In this document: in pieces, positions 1 to 7,640 of the stretch | Layout of the letters: every line of letters begins with the position of its first letter | Numbering within the stretch: the first letter of the stretch is position 1 | The notes under the pieces: model-generated | The model's database searches: none | Told to the model about the DNA's origin: nothing | Seen by the model: the letters and a program-made list of their open reading frames with translations, nothing else | Translations under genes and position numbers: made by a program | Source: Acidobacteriaceae bacterium UBA1795 | Lineage (GTDB): Bacteria > Acidobacteriota > Terriglobia > Terriglobales > Acidobacteriaceae | Direction of reading: 5' to 3' | Length of the DNA stretch: 11,727 nucleotides | Assembly: GCA_002314435.1 (NCBI GenBank) | Contig: DCFV01000079.1 | Location: 11,153-22,879, forward strand

Positions 1-338
<338 letters not shown>

Positions 339-360
339 GCGATCCAGAAGAGGAGAACAT

Positions 361-391
361 CCGGGCGTTGACACAACCTGTCAGCGCCCGG
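361..391 (+). promoter_or_regulatory. Strong hairpin between isomerase and M24 genes
   Basis: CCGGGCG (361-367) pairs with CGCCCGG (385-391). T368 and G384 can form a wobble pair, and TGACA (369-373) pairs with TGTCA (379-383) around the loop CAACC. In RNA this is a 13-bp stem. It is followed by CTTACTTTG, which is too poor in T for a confident intrinsic terminator. The left arm contains a perfect TTGACA (368-373), and a weak -10-like CTTACT (392-397) lies 18 bp further on. The element could therefore be a terminator or processing hairpin for the isomerase transcript, or a palindromic operator over a promoter of the M24 gene. The structure is seen directly; its role is inferred. Confidence 0.55.
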
Positions 392-427
392 CTTACTTTG
401 CAGAGTGATGCGGAAGGAAGTTGATCA

Positions 428-1582
428 ATGGCGAAGAGGATTGCAAAGAGCCTGGTGGCGAACGGAACCGCTCTGGTGACGGAAGCTGCATGGAATGCGG
501 AGCTGGAAGCGAAGCATGAAAAGGTGGTGGCATGGCTGCGCGCAGAAAAACTGGCCGGCCTGCTGCTCAAGCGCAACGAAAACATTGCGTGGATCACGGG
601 CGGTGCCGTCGAGGCAGTCGTCTGCGCCGCGGTGGAGACAGCCGTCGTGTCGGTGCTTATTACGGTCGAGGGCAAGCGCTTCTACCTGACTACTGAGAAT
701 GAAGCGCCACGCGCGCACGATGAAGAGTTCGGTGCGCTGGACTTTGAGCCAGTGCTCTTTCCGTGGTTCGGCGATGACACCAACGCGGCCGCAGCCAAGC
801 TCGCCGGGGGGCCGCTCGCGTCCGATACACCCAGCGACGGCATCAAGCTGGTGAGCCTGTATCCCCTTCGTGCCGCGCTCACTGAGACTGAGATTGCGCG
901 CTATCGCTGGCTCGGTGCGGAGACCGCTGCGGCCACCGTCGAGTCGCTCCACGAAGTTGAGCCCGGGTTGAGCGAGTACGATCTCGAAGCCATCACCACA
1001 GCCAACCTGTTTCGTCGCGGCATACTGCCATCGGTGCATCTCTACGCCGTCGACGAGCGCATCTTCAAGTACAAGCATGCAGTGCCGCGTGGAGCACGTC
1101 TCAAGAGCTACGGCATGCTGAATCTCTGCGCGCGCAAGTGGGGCCTCGTCATCTCCATTACGCGCTTCATCCATTTTGGCGCGCTGCCTGCAGAACTCGC
1201 GGCACGCTTCGAATCTGCTGCGCGCGTAAATGCTGCGCTGCTCGATGCGACCAAGGTTGGCGCAACGTCAGCGGGCTTGTTCCAAGTGGCGCAGAAGGCC
1301 TACGCAGCAGAGGGGTTCCCGGGCGAAGAGCGTTTCCATCATCAGGGTGGACCGACGGGCTACGGAGAGCGCGAGTGGGTGGCCACGCCCAACGGCTCGC
1401 AAGTCGTCGTCGACAATCAGGCCTTCGCGTGGAACCCGAGCATCCGCGGCGGCAAGACAGAGGACACAGTGATTGTGTGCGGTGGCAAGGTGGAGTGGCT
1501 GACAGCGACGCCGGGGTTGCCGGTAATTCACGCAGAGGTGAACGGCGTGGACTACCCGGCTGCGGGAGTGTTGGTGAAGTAA
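428..1582 (+). CDS. M24-family (creatinase/aminopeptidase P-like) protein, probably not a metallopeptidase
   Basis: The product has 384 residues. The ATG is preceded by GGAAGGAAG (412-420), a good ribosome-binding site. Residues about 25-145 look like the creatinase N-terminal domain (VVAWLRAEKLAGLLLKR, NIAWITGG), and about 155-360 like the pita-bread M24 domain (LTETEIARYRWLGAETAAA, TSAGLFQVAQKAYAAEG, KTEDTVIV). No signal peptide or membrane segment is visible, so it should be cytoplasmic. M24 peptidases bind two metals with Asp, Asp, His, Glu and Glu. By my hand alignment these positions are Asn232 (LNLCARKWG), Ser243 (ISITRF), Gly308 (HHQGGPTG), Asn336 (AWNPSI) and Glu345 (KTEDT), so only the last is kept. 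A metal-dependent aminopeptidase activity is unlikely. Creatinase-type enzymes show that the fold can work without metal. The placement after a sugar isomerase suggests a link to carbohydrate metabolism, but the role is unknown. Confidence 0.8.
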   Translation: MAKRIAKSLVANGTALVTEAAWNAELEAKHEKVVAWLRAEKLAGLLLKRNENIAWITGGAVEAVVCAAVETAVVSVLITVEGKRFYLTTENEAPRAHDEEFGALDFEPVLFPWFGDDTNAAAAKLAGGPLASDTPSDGIKLVSLYPLRAALTETEIARYRWLGAETAAATVESLHEVEPGLSEYDLEAITTANLFRRGILPSVHLYAVDERIFKYKHAVPRGARLKSYGMLNLCARKWGLVISITRFIHFGALPAELAARFESAARVNAALLDATKVGATSAGLFQVAQKAYAAEGFPGEERFHHQGGPTGYGEREWVATPNGSQVVVDNQAFAWNPSIRGGKTEDTVIVCGGKVEWLTATPGLPVIHAEVNGVDYPAAGVLVK

Positions 1583-1605
1583 GTGAAGTGGGCCGCGGGC
1601 GCGCT

Positions 1606-2565
1606 TCAGTCCGCGCTCGCGGGCTGGAGCGTGAGCCGCGCCGTCAGCACCACCAGCGCGGCCCACAGCGCATCGGCGCTCAGAAGGTGCGCAATCTGCA
1701 GCCATAGCGGTGCAAGCAGCACCACATCCAGCACGCCAAGAATGTATTGCACGGCGAGCAGTAGCAGTACAGTTGCCGAAAGCGCGCGATTGTCCCAGTG
1801 CGCACTGCGCTGTGCGGCGCGTACCAGCAGCCAGATCAGAAAGATGCTCGCCAGGAACGCGATCGTCGGATGCGTCCAGCGCCAGCGTACGAGCCAACCG
1901 CTGCCCGCGCTGAAGTCCTGCGCCAGCGCCGAGCCCAGTGATTCGGCCGGAAACAACGTGTCGCCAAGCGCAGCAAGCGAGCCGGTAACGCCAACCAGCA
2001 GCACCACCAGGATGCCCCCAACGGCGCCAACGGGCGCGACCAGCTTCACATTGCCGCGCAGGTAGCCGCGGCTGCGACTCAGCAGATGAGCAGTCAGCGT
2101 AAGCGCAGCCAGCATCAGCAGGGTGTTTGTCAGGTGCAGCGCAAGGTAAGGAGCGCGCAGCGGCGACTGGCTCTGTGCCGTGAGCCCCAGCTTCACCAGC
2201 AGCGCGCCAAGGATCGCCTCAATCAGCGTGAACGCAACGCTTGCCACGACGGCAGCGCGCGCCAAGTGCCCGCGCACAGTTCCCGCAAAGGTCCACACCA
2301 GCAGTCCTACAGCTGAGAAGAACGAGAGACCGCTTGTGATGCGATGCGTGAACTCGATCATCGTGTCCACGCGCGGCGAGTGCTGCAGTACTGTTCCGTT
2401 GCAGAGCGGCCAGTGATCGCCGCAGCCCGCACCGGAGCCAGTAGCGCGAACCAGCCCACCCCACAGGATCACGGCGATGAAGTAAATCAGCACTGCCCAG
2501 GCAAAATGGCGCAGGGCAGGCGAGGGCAGGCGAGGGGTATCCACAGACGCAGTGGCGAGAGGCAT
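1606..2565 (-). CDS. ctaA: Heme A synthase (COX15/CtaA family)
   Basis: This inner-membrane enzyme oxidises the C8 methyl group of heme O to a formyl group, giving heme A for aa3-type cytochrome oxidases. The 319-residue product has about eight hydrophobic segments. The N-terminal half carries GGLVRATGSGAGCG (36-49), HWPLC (51-55), EFTHR (71-75) and ALHLTN (142-147). The C-terminal half repeats the plan with RWRWTHP (227-233) and LQIAHLLSAD (289-298). His74, His144, His232 and His293 are the expected heme-ligand histidines, and Glu71 precedes the first. Cys48 and Cys55 may be the family's cysteine pair. I start at the ATG at 2565, because CTGGAG lies 9 nt upstream and the family begins shortly before the first membrane helix; an in-frame extension to 2670 has no such support. 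It converges on the M24 gene with a 23-bp gap. No oxidase or heme O synthase gene is in view. Confidence 0.92.
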   Translation of the reverse strand: MPLATASVDTPRLPSPALRHFAWAVLIYFIAVILWGGLVRATGSGAGCGDHWPLCNGTVLQHSPRVDTMIEFTHRITSGLSFFSAVGLLVWTFAGTVRGHLARAAVVASVAFTLIEAILGALLVKLGLTAQSQSPLRAPYLALHLTNTLLMLAALTLTAHLLSRSRGYLRGNVKLVAPVGAVGGILVVLLVGVTGSLAALGDTLFPAESLGSALAQDFSAGSGWLVRWRWTHPTIAFLASIFLIWLLVRAAQRSAHWDNRALSATVLLLLAVQYILGVLDVVLLAPLWLQIAHLLSADALWAALVVLTARLTLQPASAD

Positions 2566-2589
2566 GAAACAAGACTCCAGAAGGAACCC

Positions 2590-2598
2590 TCTAGTGTA
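2590..2598 (-). promoter_or_regulatory. Possible -10 region for heme A synthase gene
   Basis: On the minus strand this reads TACACTAGA and ends 24 nt before the ctaA start codon. TACACT matches four of six bases of the TATAAT consensus. I see no convincing -35 element at 16-18 bp. The same 9-mer occurs at 10400-10408, upstream of the DUF885 gene. Its position downstream of the hairpin at 2636-2679 would fit separate transcription of ctaA. This is weak evidence. Confidence 0.25.
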
Positions 2599-2635
2599 GA
2601 CCAGCAGCTGCGCGTTGGTCGCGCGGCCAAATACA

Positions 2636-2679
2636 TCGGCCCTGCCGCGCTGCTCAAAGCGAGTGCGCAACAGGGCCGA
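2636..2679 (-). terminator. Long hairpin after acetate kinase, possible terminator
   Basis: TCGGCCCTG (2636-2644) and CAGGGCCGA (2671-2679) form a perfect 9-bp outer stem. Inside it, GCGC (2647-2650) pairs with GCGC (2665-2668) and CTC (2653-2655) with GAG (2661-2663), separated by small internal loops. It starts 22 bp past the ackA stop codon and 70 bp before ctaA. The minus strand continues TGTATTTGG, which is only a poor U tract, so this may be a weak terminator, a Rho-associated structure or an mRNA-stabilising 3' end for the xfp-ackA message. Confidence 0.5.
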
Positions 2680-2701
2680 AGAAGCAGAGTGCCAGCGGCA
2701 G

Positions 2702-3898
2702 TTAATTGCCCAGCAGCCGCACTACGTGGTTCACGATGATAAGATCCTCGGCCGGCGGAATCACGCGTACGGTCACCGCCGAATCGCCTGCGGAGATCGT
2801 CGCCTCGCCGCGCACATTGTTGCGCGCAGAATCATTCTTGATGCCCAATGCGCCCAGCCCCGCACAAATCTCGGCGCGCGAGACAATGTCGTTTTCACCA
2901 ATGCCGCCGGTGAAGACAAGCATGTCCAGCCCACCCAGTTCGACGAAGAAGCTGCCAATCCATTTCTGAATGGTCCATACGAACTTGTCGACGGCGAGGC
3001 GCGCCTTGGCGTTGCCCTCCTTGATGGCGTCGCGCAGGTCGCGCATGTCATTCGAGAGCTCGCTCACGCCCAGCAGGCCTGCCTTTTTGCTGGCCACAAC
3101 TTCGAGCTGATCAGCTGCGTCCGTGGCGCTCTCGGCCGTCTCGGCAATCTTGCGCAGAATGAAGAGCAGCACACCAGGATCAATGTCGCCAGTGCGTGTT
3201 CCGCTGATGATGCCGCCGGTCGGTGTCAGGCCCATCGATGTGTCCAGGCACTTCCCGTTGCGGATGGCCGAGATCGACGCGCCGTTGCCGAGGTGCGCAA
3301 CAATCAGCTTCTCCGGAACGTTGGGCTGCAATTGGTGCACGATCGATTCATACGAAATGCCATGTGCACCAAAGCGTCGTACGCCCATTGTTGCGTACTC
3401 GCTTGGAATAGGCATATGCGTGACGACTTCCGGCATGGTGCGATGGAAGTACGAATCGAGGCAGACGAAATTCGGCACGCCAGGGAACAGCCGTAGCGAC
3501 TCACGCATGATGTAGACGGCGATAGGTGTGTGCAGCGGTGCAAACGCAGTGTAGCTCTCCATCTCGTCGATCAACGCCGGTGTGATGATCTGGTTCTCCA
3601 GTACCGTAGGTCCGCCGCACACCATGCGGTGTCCAATTGCCGCTGGAACTGGAAAGTGACCCGAGTGCAACGCGTCGGAGACCAGTTTGAAGGCTACGGC
3701 GCGCGTTGGCAGTGCGGGCGTCTCGTCGACAAGCTTCTTGCCCGACGCATCCTTGATCCAGAACTTGCCGAGATCCGTGCCGATACCGTCCACCGCGCCT
3801 TCAAAGAGCCGCGTGCGCGCGCCGTCCCCGGCTTCGTAGACAGAAAACTTGATCGAAGATGAACCACTGTTCAAAACCAATACAGGCAAAGACGACAT
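2702..3898 (-). CDS. ackA: Acetate kinase
   Basis: Acetate kinase interconverts acetyl phosphate plus ADP with acetate plus ATP in the cytoplasm. The 398-residue product is of normal family length and belongs to the ASKHA fold. Visible motifs are LVLNSGSSSIKF (7-18), GHRMVCGG (89-96), VCLDSYFHRTMP (145-156), FGAHGISYES (176-185), AHLGNGASIS (201-210), GTRTGDIDP (233-241) and VFTGGIGEND near residue 320. Arg91, Asp148, His179 and Arg235 occupy the places of the known catalytic residues. Some motifs deviate from the usual form: TPTGGIISGTR stands where most acetate kinases have TPLEGLMMGTR, and AHGISYES replaces the more common FHGTSH pattern. The start ATG has AGAGG 5-6 nt upstream. The gene lies 33 bp after phosphoketolase, so it most likely uses the acetyl phosphate that enzyme makes. 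No phosphotransacetylase gene is present. Propionate kinase is a less likely alternative. Confidence 0.93.
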   Translation of the reverse strand: MSSLPVLVLNSGSSSIKFSVYEAGDGARTRLFEGAVDGIGTDLGKFWIKDASGKKLVDETPALPTRAVAFKLVSDALHSGHFPVPAAIGHRMVCGGPTVLENQIITPALIDEMESYTAFAPLHTPIAVYIMRESLRLFPGVPNFVCLDSYFHRTMPEVVTHMPIPSEYATMGVRRFGAHGISYESIVHQLQPNVPEKLIVAHLGNGASISAIRNGKCLDTSMGLTPTGGIISGTRTGDIDPGVLLFILRKIAETAESATDAADQLEVVASKKAGLLGVSELSNDMRDLRDAIKEGNAKARLAVDKFVWTIQKWIGSFFVELGGLDMLVFTGGIGENDIVSRAEICAGLGALGIKNDSARNNVRGEATISAGDSAVTVRVIPPAEDLIIVNHVVRLLGN

Positions 3899-3931
3899 GA
3901 AAACCTCTTGCGATTGAATTGAGAAAAAGCT

Positions 3932-6343
3932 TTAAGCTCGGTCCTTCGGCCAGCGCCAGTCGCGAATCTCCGGCAGATCGTCGCCGTACTCCGCAACGTA
4001 CAACTTGTGCCGCTGAATATGTTCCGAGTACCACTGCCGCGCCGCGTCGGCCAGTTCCGCCAGCCGCGGCACGCGCAGTATCGCATCCAGCGCCAGTTGG
4101 AAGCGATCAATGTTGTTGAGCACGCACATGTCGAATGGCGTGGTCGTGGTGCCCTCTTCCTTGTAGCCGCGCACGTGGATGTTGTCGTGATTGTGCCGTC
4201 GATAGGTAAGCCGGTGAATGAGCCATGGATAGCCGTGAAACGCGAAGATGACCGGCTTGTTCCTGGTGAAGATCAGGTCGAATTCCTCATCGGCCAGTCC
4301 ATGCGGATGCTCCGACTGCGGCTGTAGCGTCATCAGGTCCACAACATTGACCACGCGAATCTTGAGGTCAGGAATGCGCTCGCGCAGCAGGGTGACGGCG
4401 GCCAGTGTCTCCATCGTGGGCACATCGCCGCAGCAGGCCATTACCACGTCGGGCTCTGCTCCGTCGTCGTTTGAAGCCCACTGCCACACACCCAGTCCGG
4501 AGGTGCAGTGGTGAATCGCCTCGTCAATCGAGAGCCACTGCGGCGCAGGCTGCTTGCCGGCCACGATCAGATTGATGTAGTTGCGGCTGCGCAGGCAGTG
4601 GTCGCTGACTGAGAGCAGAGTATTTGCATCTGCCGGCAGATAGATGCGCACCACGTCGGCCTTCTTGTTCAGCAGGTGATCGATAAAGCCCGGGTCCTGG
4701 TGCGAGAAGCCGTTATGATCCTGCCGCCATACCAGCGAGCTGAGCAGATAGTTGAGCGAGGCGATCGGCTTGCGCCATGGAATCTCGCGCGTGACCTTCA
4801 GCCACTTGGCATGCTGATTCACCATCGAATCAATGATGTGGATGAAGGCTTCGTAGCAATTGAAGAAGCCATGTCGGCCGGTGAGCAGATAGCCCTCCAA
4901 CCAGCCCTGGCACATGTGCTCGCTCAGTATTTCCATCACGCGGCCAGTCTCTGAGAGGTCTTCGTCCACGGGCAGCGTCTCGGCCATCCAGGTTTTGCCT
5001 GTGCCGGTGATGACATCGCCGAGCCGGTTGGAAGCCGTCTCGTCGGGCCCAAAGACGCGGAAGTTCTTCTGGTCGAGATTTGCCTGCATTACCGCATGCA
5101 GCAGGCGGCCGAGCACGCGTGTCGACTCAACATCCTTCTGCCCGCGTCCTTCAATCTTCACTGCAAAGTCACGGAAGTTGGGCACGCGCAGAGGCTGCAG
5201 CAGCAAGCCGCCATTGGCGTGAGCATTCATGCCCATGCGGCGCCGGCCCTTGGGCGCTATGTGGGCAATTTCTTCACGCAGCGTACCTTTTGCGTCGAAC
5301 AACTCTTCGGGCTTGTAGCTGCGCATCCAGTCTTCCAACAGGCGCAGATGGTCGGGCTTTTCGCGCAACTCGCTGAAGGGTACCTGGTGCGCACGCCATG
5401 TGCCTTCCACAGGCTTCCCGTCCACGAACTTCGGGCCTGTCCATCCCTTGGGAGTGCGCAGAATCAACATGGGCCACGCTGGGCGTTCGGTTGAGCCTTC
5501 TTCACGCGCTGCTTTTTGAATGGCGGCAATGCGGTCGAAGATGGTGTCGAACACCGCAGCGGCCTTCTGGTGCATGGCTCCCGGGTCGTCGCCTTCCAGG
5601 GTGAACGGCTCGTAGCCGTAGCCGCGCATCAGGTTCTCCAGCTCTGCGTGTGGGATGCGCGCCAGAATCGTCGGGTTCGCGATCTTATAGCCGTTCAAAT
5701 GCAGGATCGGCAGCACTGCGCCGTCGGTCGCCGGATTGAGAAACTTGTTCGAGTGCCAGCTTGTTGCCAGCGGGCCGGTTTCTGCTTCGCCGTCGCCCAC
5801 CACACAGGCCACAATCAGATTCGGATTGTCAAAAGCCGCGCCAAACGCGTGGACCAGCGAGTAGCCCAGCTCGCCGCCCTCGTGAATCGAGCCCGGCGTC
5901 TCCGGCGCCACGTGGCTCGGAATGCCATAGGGCCAGCTGAACTGGCGGAACAGGCGTTTCAGTCCGTCGGCGTTGCGCTCGATGTGCGGATAAATCTCGG
6001 AGTAGGAGCCTTCGAGATACGTGTTTGCCACAATTCCCGGACCACCGTGCCCTGGACCGATGATGTAGATCATGTCCAGGTCGCGGTCGCGGATCAGGCG
6101 GTTCCAATGCACGTAAAGAAAATTCAGCCCGGGCGTCGTTCCCCAGTGGCCCAGCAGGCGCGGCTTCACGTAGTCCAGCGTGAGCGGGTGCTCCAGCAGC
6201 GGGTTGTCCTTCAGGTAAATCTGACCGACCGAAAGATAGTTAGCCGCCCGCCAATAGGCGTCCATCTTTGCCAGCAATTCGGGGCTCAGGGGACCGTCGC
6301 TTGCAGCGTCGGTCCGTAGTACGGCGTTCGTCGCTTCGCTCAT
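3932..6343 (-). CDS. xfp: Phosphoketolase (xylulose-5-phosphate/fructose-6-phosphate)
   Basis: This thiamine-diphosphate enzyme uses phosphate to cleave xylulose 5-phosphate to acetyl phosphate and glyceraldehyde 3-phosphate; many members also cleave fructose 6-phosphate to acetyl phosphate and erythrose 4-phosphate. The product has 803 residues, normal for the family. The N-terminal domain shows GHWGTTPG (65-72), GPGHGGPG (96-103), SIHEGGELGYS (152-162), and the cofactor motif GDGEAETGP (183-191) followed by LNGYK (216-220). The central region has TGRHGFFNCYEAF and IDSMVNQHAKWLK, and the C-terminal domain ends with FAFHGYPWLIHRL and YKEEGTTTTPFDM. I choose the ATG at 6343: GAGGTG stands just upstream, and families of this type begin shortly before the PELLAKMDAYWRAANYLS segment. 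An in-frame extension to 6397 is less likely. Substrate preference cannot be read by eye. A CRP-like site lies upstream. Confidence 0.95.
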   Translation of the reverse strand: MSEATNAVLRTDAASDGPLSPELLAKMDAYWRAANYLSVGQIYLKDNPLLEHPLTLDYVKPRLLGHWGTTPGLNFLYVHWNRLIRDRDLDMIYIIGPGHGGPGIVANTYLEGSYSEIYPHIERNADGLKRLFRQFSWPYGIPSHVAPETPGSIHEGGELGYSLVHAFGAAFDNPNLIVACVVGDGEAETGPLATSWHSNKFLNPATDGAVLPILHLNGYKIANPTILARIPHAELENLMRGYGYEPFTLEGDDPGAMHQKAAAVFDTIFDRIAAIQKAAREEGSTERPAWPMLILRTPKGWTGPKFVDGKPVEGTWRAHQVPFSELREKPDHLRLLEDWMRSYKPEELFDAKGTLREEIAHIAPKGRRRMGMNAHANGGLLLQPLRVPNFRDFAVKIEGRGQKDVESTRVLGRLLHAVMQANLDQKNFRVFGPDETASNRLGDVITGTGKTWMAETLPVDEDLSETGRVMEILSEHMCQGWLEGYLLTGRHGFFNCYEAFIHIIDSMVNQHAKWLKVTREIPWRKPIASLNYLLSSLVWRQDHNGFSHQDPGFIDHLLNKKADVVRIYLPADANTLLSVSDHCLRSRNYINLIVAGKQPAPQWLSIDEAIHHCTSGLGVWQWASNDDGAEPDVVMACCGDVPTMETLAAVTLLRERIPDLKIRVVNVVDLMTLQPQSEHPHGLADEEFDLIFTRNKPVIFAFHGYPWLIHRLTYRRHNHDNIHVRGYKEEGTTTTPFDMCVLNNIDRFQLALDAILRVPRLAELADAARQWYSEHIQRHKLYVAEYGDDLPEIRDWRWPKDRA

Positions 6344-6409
6344 GGTGCACCTCGAGTGGGGGAAGGGTTGCGTGACTGACCAGACTAGCAGCCGCATGCA
6401 AAACCAGAG

Positions 6410-6425
6410 GGTGATTCAAGTCACA
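6410..6425 (-). promoter_or_regulatory. CRP-like palindrome upstream of phosphoketolase
   Basis: The + strand reads GGTGA-TTCAAG-TCACA, matching nine of ten conserved positions of the CRP consensus TGTGA-N6-TCACA. Its centre is about 74 bp upstream of the xfp start codon, in the 176-bp gap between the acyltransferase stop and xfp. A weak -10-like TAGTCT (minus strand, 6387-6382) would place a start site about 42 bp from the centre, the usual spacing for an activator overlapping the -35 region. A CRP/FNR-family protein is the natural candidate, but none is encoded here. Confidence 0.4.
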
Positions 6426-6519
6426 ACTGCATGAGACGGCGGCTCAAATGATGGTACGACGATTGTTTCCCACCTGCGGATTTCGATGCCGATCGGAGCA
6501 GTCGCGTTCAGACAATTCT

Positions 6520-7572
6520 TTAGAAGTAGCGCTTGAGCTTCAAAATCCGCGACTCGAATCCGTACCAGATGGCCGTCGCGCACAGAGTGGAGGCAGCCAG
6601 CCGGAAGGCGACCACGGCGAGGTTGCCTGCCGTGCCATAGTGGTCCATGCGCAGGTCGAACCAGCCAAAGTAGACAAAGACCGCAATGTGAATCATGTAA
6701 AGGCCGTAACTGATGCGGCCATAGAACGGCAGAGGCCCGCGTCGCAGCAGCGCGCTCAGCGGGTTGCGTGCGCCGGTGGACGCGATCGCAGCCAGCACTG
6801 CGCCGCCGTAGCCAAAGGCAAACGCAGTGTCGAGAAACGCCGTGCCGCCCGCGATGGTAAACACTGAAGCGAAGCCTGCGGCAAACGAGACAAGGCCCAG
6901 CGTGAGCCAGGCGCGGCGGCTGAGTCTGAGCGTGTAGAGGCCGATGGCTAGCAGGCTGCCCAGCGCGAGGCCGTCCAGGTGGATGAGAGTGTGCGTCGGT
7001 GTGATCCACGCCGGGTGTGCTCGGCGGAAAAGCGGCGCAGCCGCCAGCGCACCGGCCAGCGGCAGCACGACCAGAGCGGGATTCCGCAGCCAGCGCACCA
7101 AAGGCGCCCAGACAAAGTAGTACTGCTCTTCGATGGCCAGGGCCCAGGTGGGTCCGAGTGCGGGTGGCAGCGAAAGCGGAAAGAGATTCTGCAGGAAGAG
7201 CAGGTAGGCCCACCAGGGTGCAGTGCGCACGGCATCCCACACGCTAGGGCCGATGTACCAGGGCGCCTCGGCATAGACGAAGGCCAGCACGAGCAGGTAA
7301 ACGGGCCAGATGCGCAGAGCGCGGCGCGCGTGGAAGTTGTGGAAGTAGCGGGGATCGTCTCGGCTCTCGAGCAGGTTCGAGGTGATGAGCAGACCGCTGA
7401 GAAAGAAGAACAGCGTCACTCCGGACCATCCCCAGATCGCGACGCGATGGAGCCACGTGCCGACGAGACGCGGATGGCAGTGATAGAGGACGACAACGAG
7501 AATCGCAAGACCGCGCAGCCCGTCGAGTTCGGGCAGATAGCGCGGCAGCCAGGTTGGGCGCTGGATGGGCAA
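6520..7572 (-). CDS. Acyltransferase family 3 membrane protein (OafA/YrhL-like)
   Basis: The 350-residue product is a polytopic inner-membrane protein with about ten hydrophobic segments. Acyltransferase-3 proteins transfer acetyl or other acyl groups to cell-surface sugars such as O-antigen or exopolysaccharide. Diagnostic parts are ELDGLRGLAILVVVLYH (15-31), with the conserved histidine at 31, SGVTLFFFLSGLLIT (50-64), RRALRIWPVYLL (83-94), TWALAIEEQYYFVWA (142-156) and YGRISYGLYMIHIAVF near residue 285. There is no C-terminal SGNH hydrolase domain. The start is uncertain: the TTG at 7572 gives a typical N-terminus 14 residues before ELDGLRG, but no clear ribosome-binding site precedes it and no in-frame ATG is nearby. 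It follows proC by 68 bp on the same strand. No glycosyltransferase or polysaccharide locus is visible, so the acceptor is unknown. Confidence 0.88.
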   Translation of the reverse strand: MPIQRPTWLPRYLPELDGLRGLAILVVVLYHCHPRLVGTWLHRVAIWGWSGVTLFFFLSGLLITSNLLESRDDPRYFHNFHARRALRIWPVYLLVLAFVYAEAPWYIGPSVWDAVRTAPWWAYLLFLQNLFPLSLPPALGPTWALAIEEQYYFVWAPLVRWLRNPALVVLPLAGALAAAPLFRRAHPAWITPTHTLIHLDGLALGSLLAIGLYTLRLSRRAWLTLGLVSFAAGFASVFTIAGGTAFLDTAFAFGYGGAVLAAIASTGARNPLSALLRRGPLPFYGRISYGLYMIHIAVFVYFGWFDLRMDHYGTAGNLAVVAFRLAASTLCATAIWYGFESRILKLKRYF

Positions 7573-7640
7573 CGTGAGCAGAGTAGCAGGTCGGCTGCGG
7601 GGTTCGCTGCAGGACCTCGCCCATTCGTAAGGAGAGAGGC

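Noticed and set aside
425..1174. 249-codon open frame on the minus strand across the M24 gene
   Set aside because: The + strand frame has clear domain motifs and a ribosome-binding site; the antisense product has neither.
2680..2701. TGGCAC followed by TTCT on the minus strand, resembling a sigma-54 -24/-12 promoter
   Set aside because: The -12 half lacks the needed TTGC, it sits immediately after the ackA stop, and no sigma-54 activator capable of using it is seen nearby.
2615..3496. Long open frame (293 codons) on the + strand across acetate kinase
   Set aside because: It is antisense to a clearly recognised ackA gene, its translation resembles no protein family, and open antisense frames are expected in GC-rich coding DNA.
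5516..6319. Long open frame (267 codons) on the + strand across phosphoketolase
   Set aside because: It lies wholly inside xfp, antisense, with an unrecognisable product rich in Arg, Val, Gln and Ala; it reflects codon bias of the real gene.
6395..6433. CATGCA / TGCATG inverted repeat flanking the CRP-like site
   Set aside because: The arms are not symmetric about the CRP-like centre and are each partly self-complementary 6-mers, so I treat them as chance.
7244..7624. ATG-started frame (126 codons) overlapping the acyltransferase N-terminus
   Set aside because: The start is attractive in position, but the frame runs out of phase with the conserved ELDGLRG and membrane segments, and the product shows no family features.
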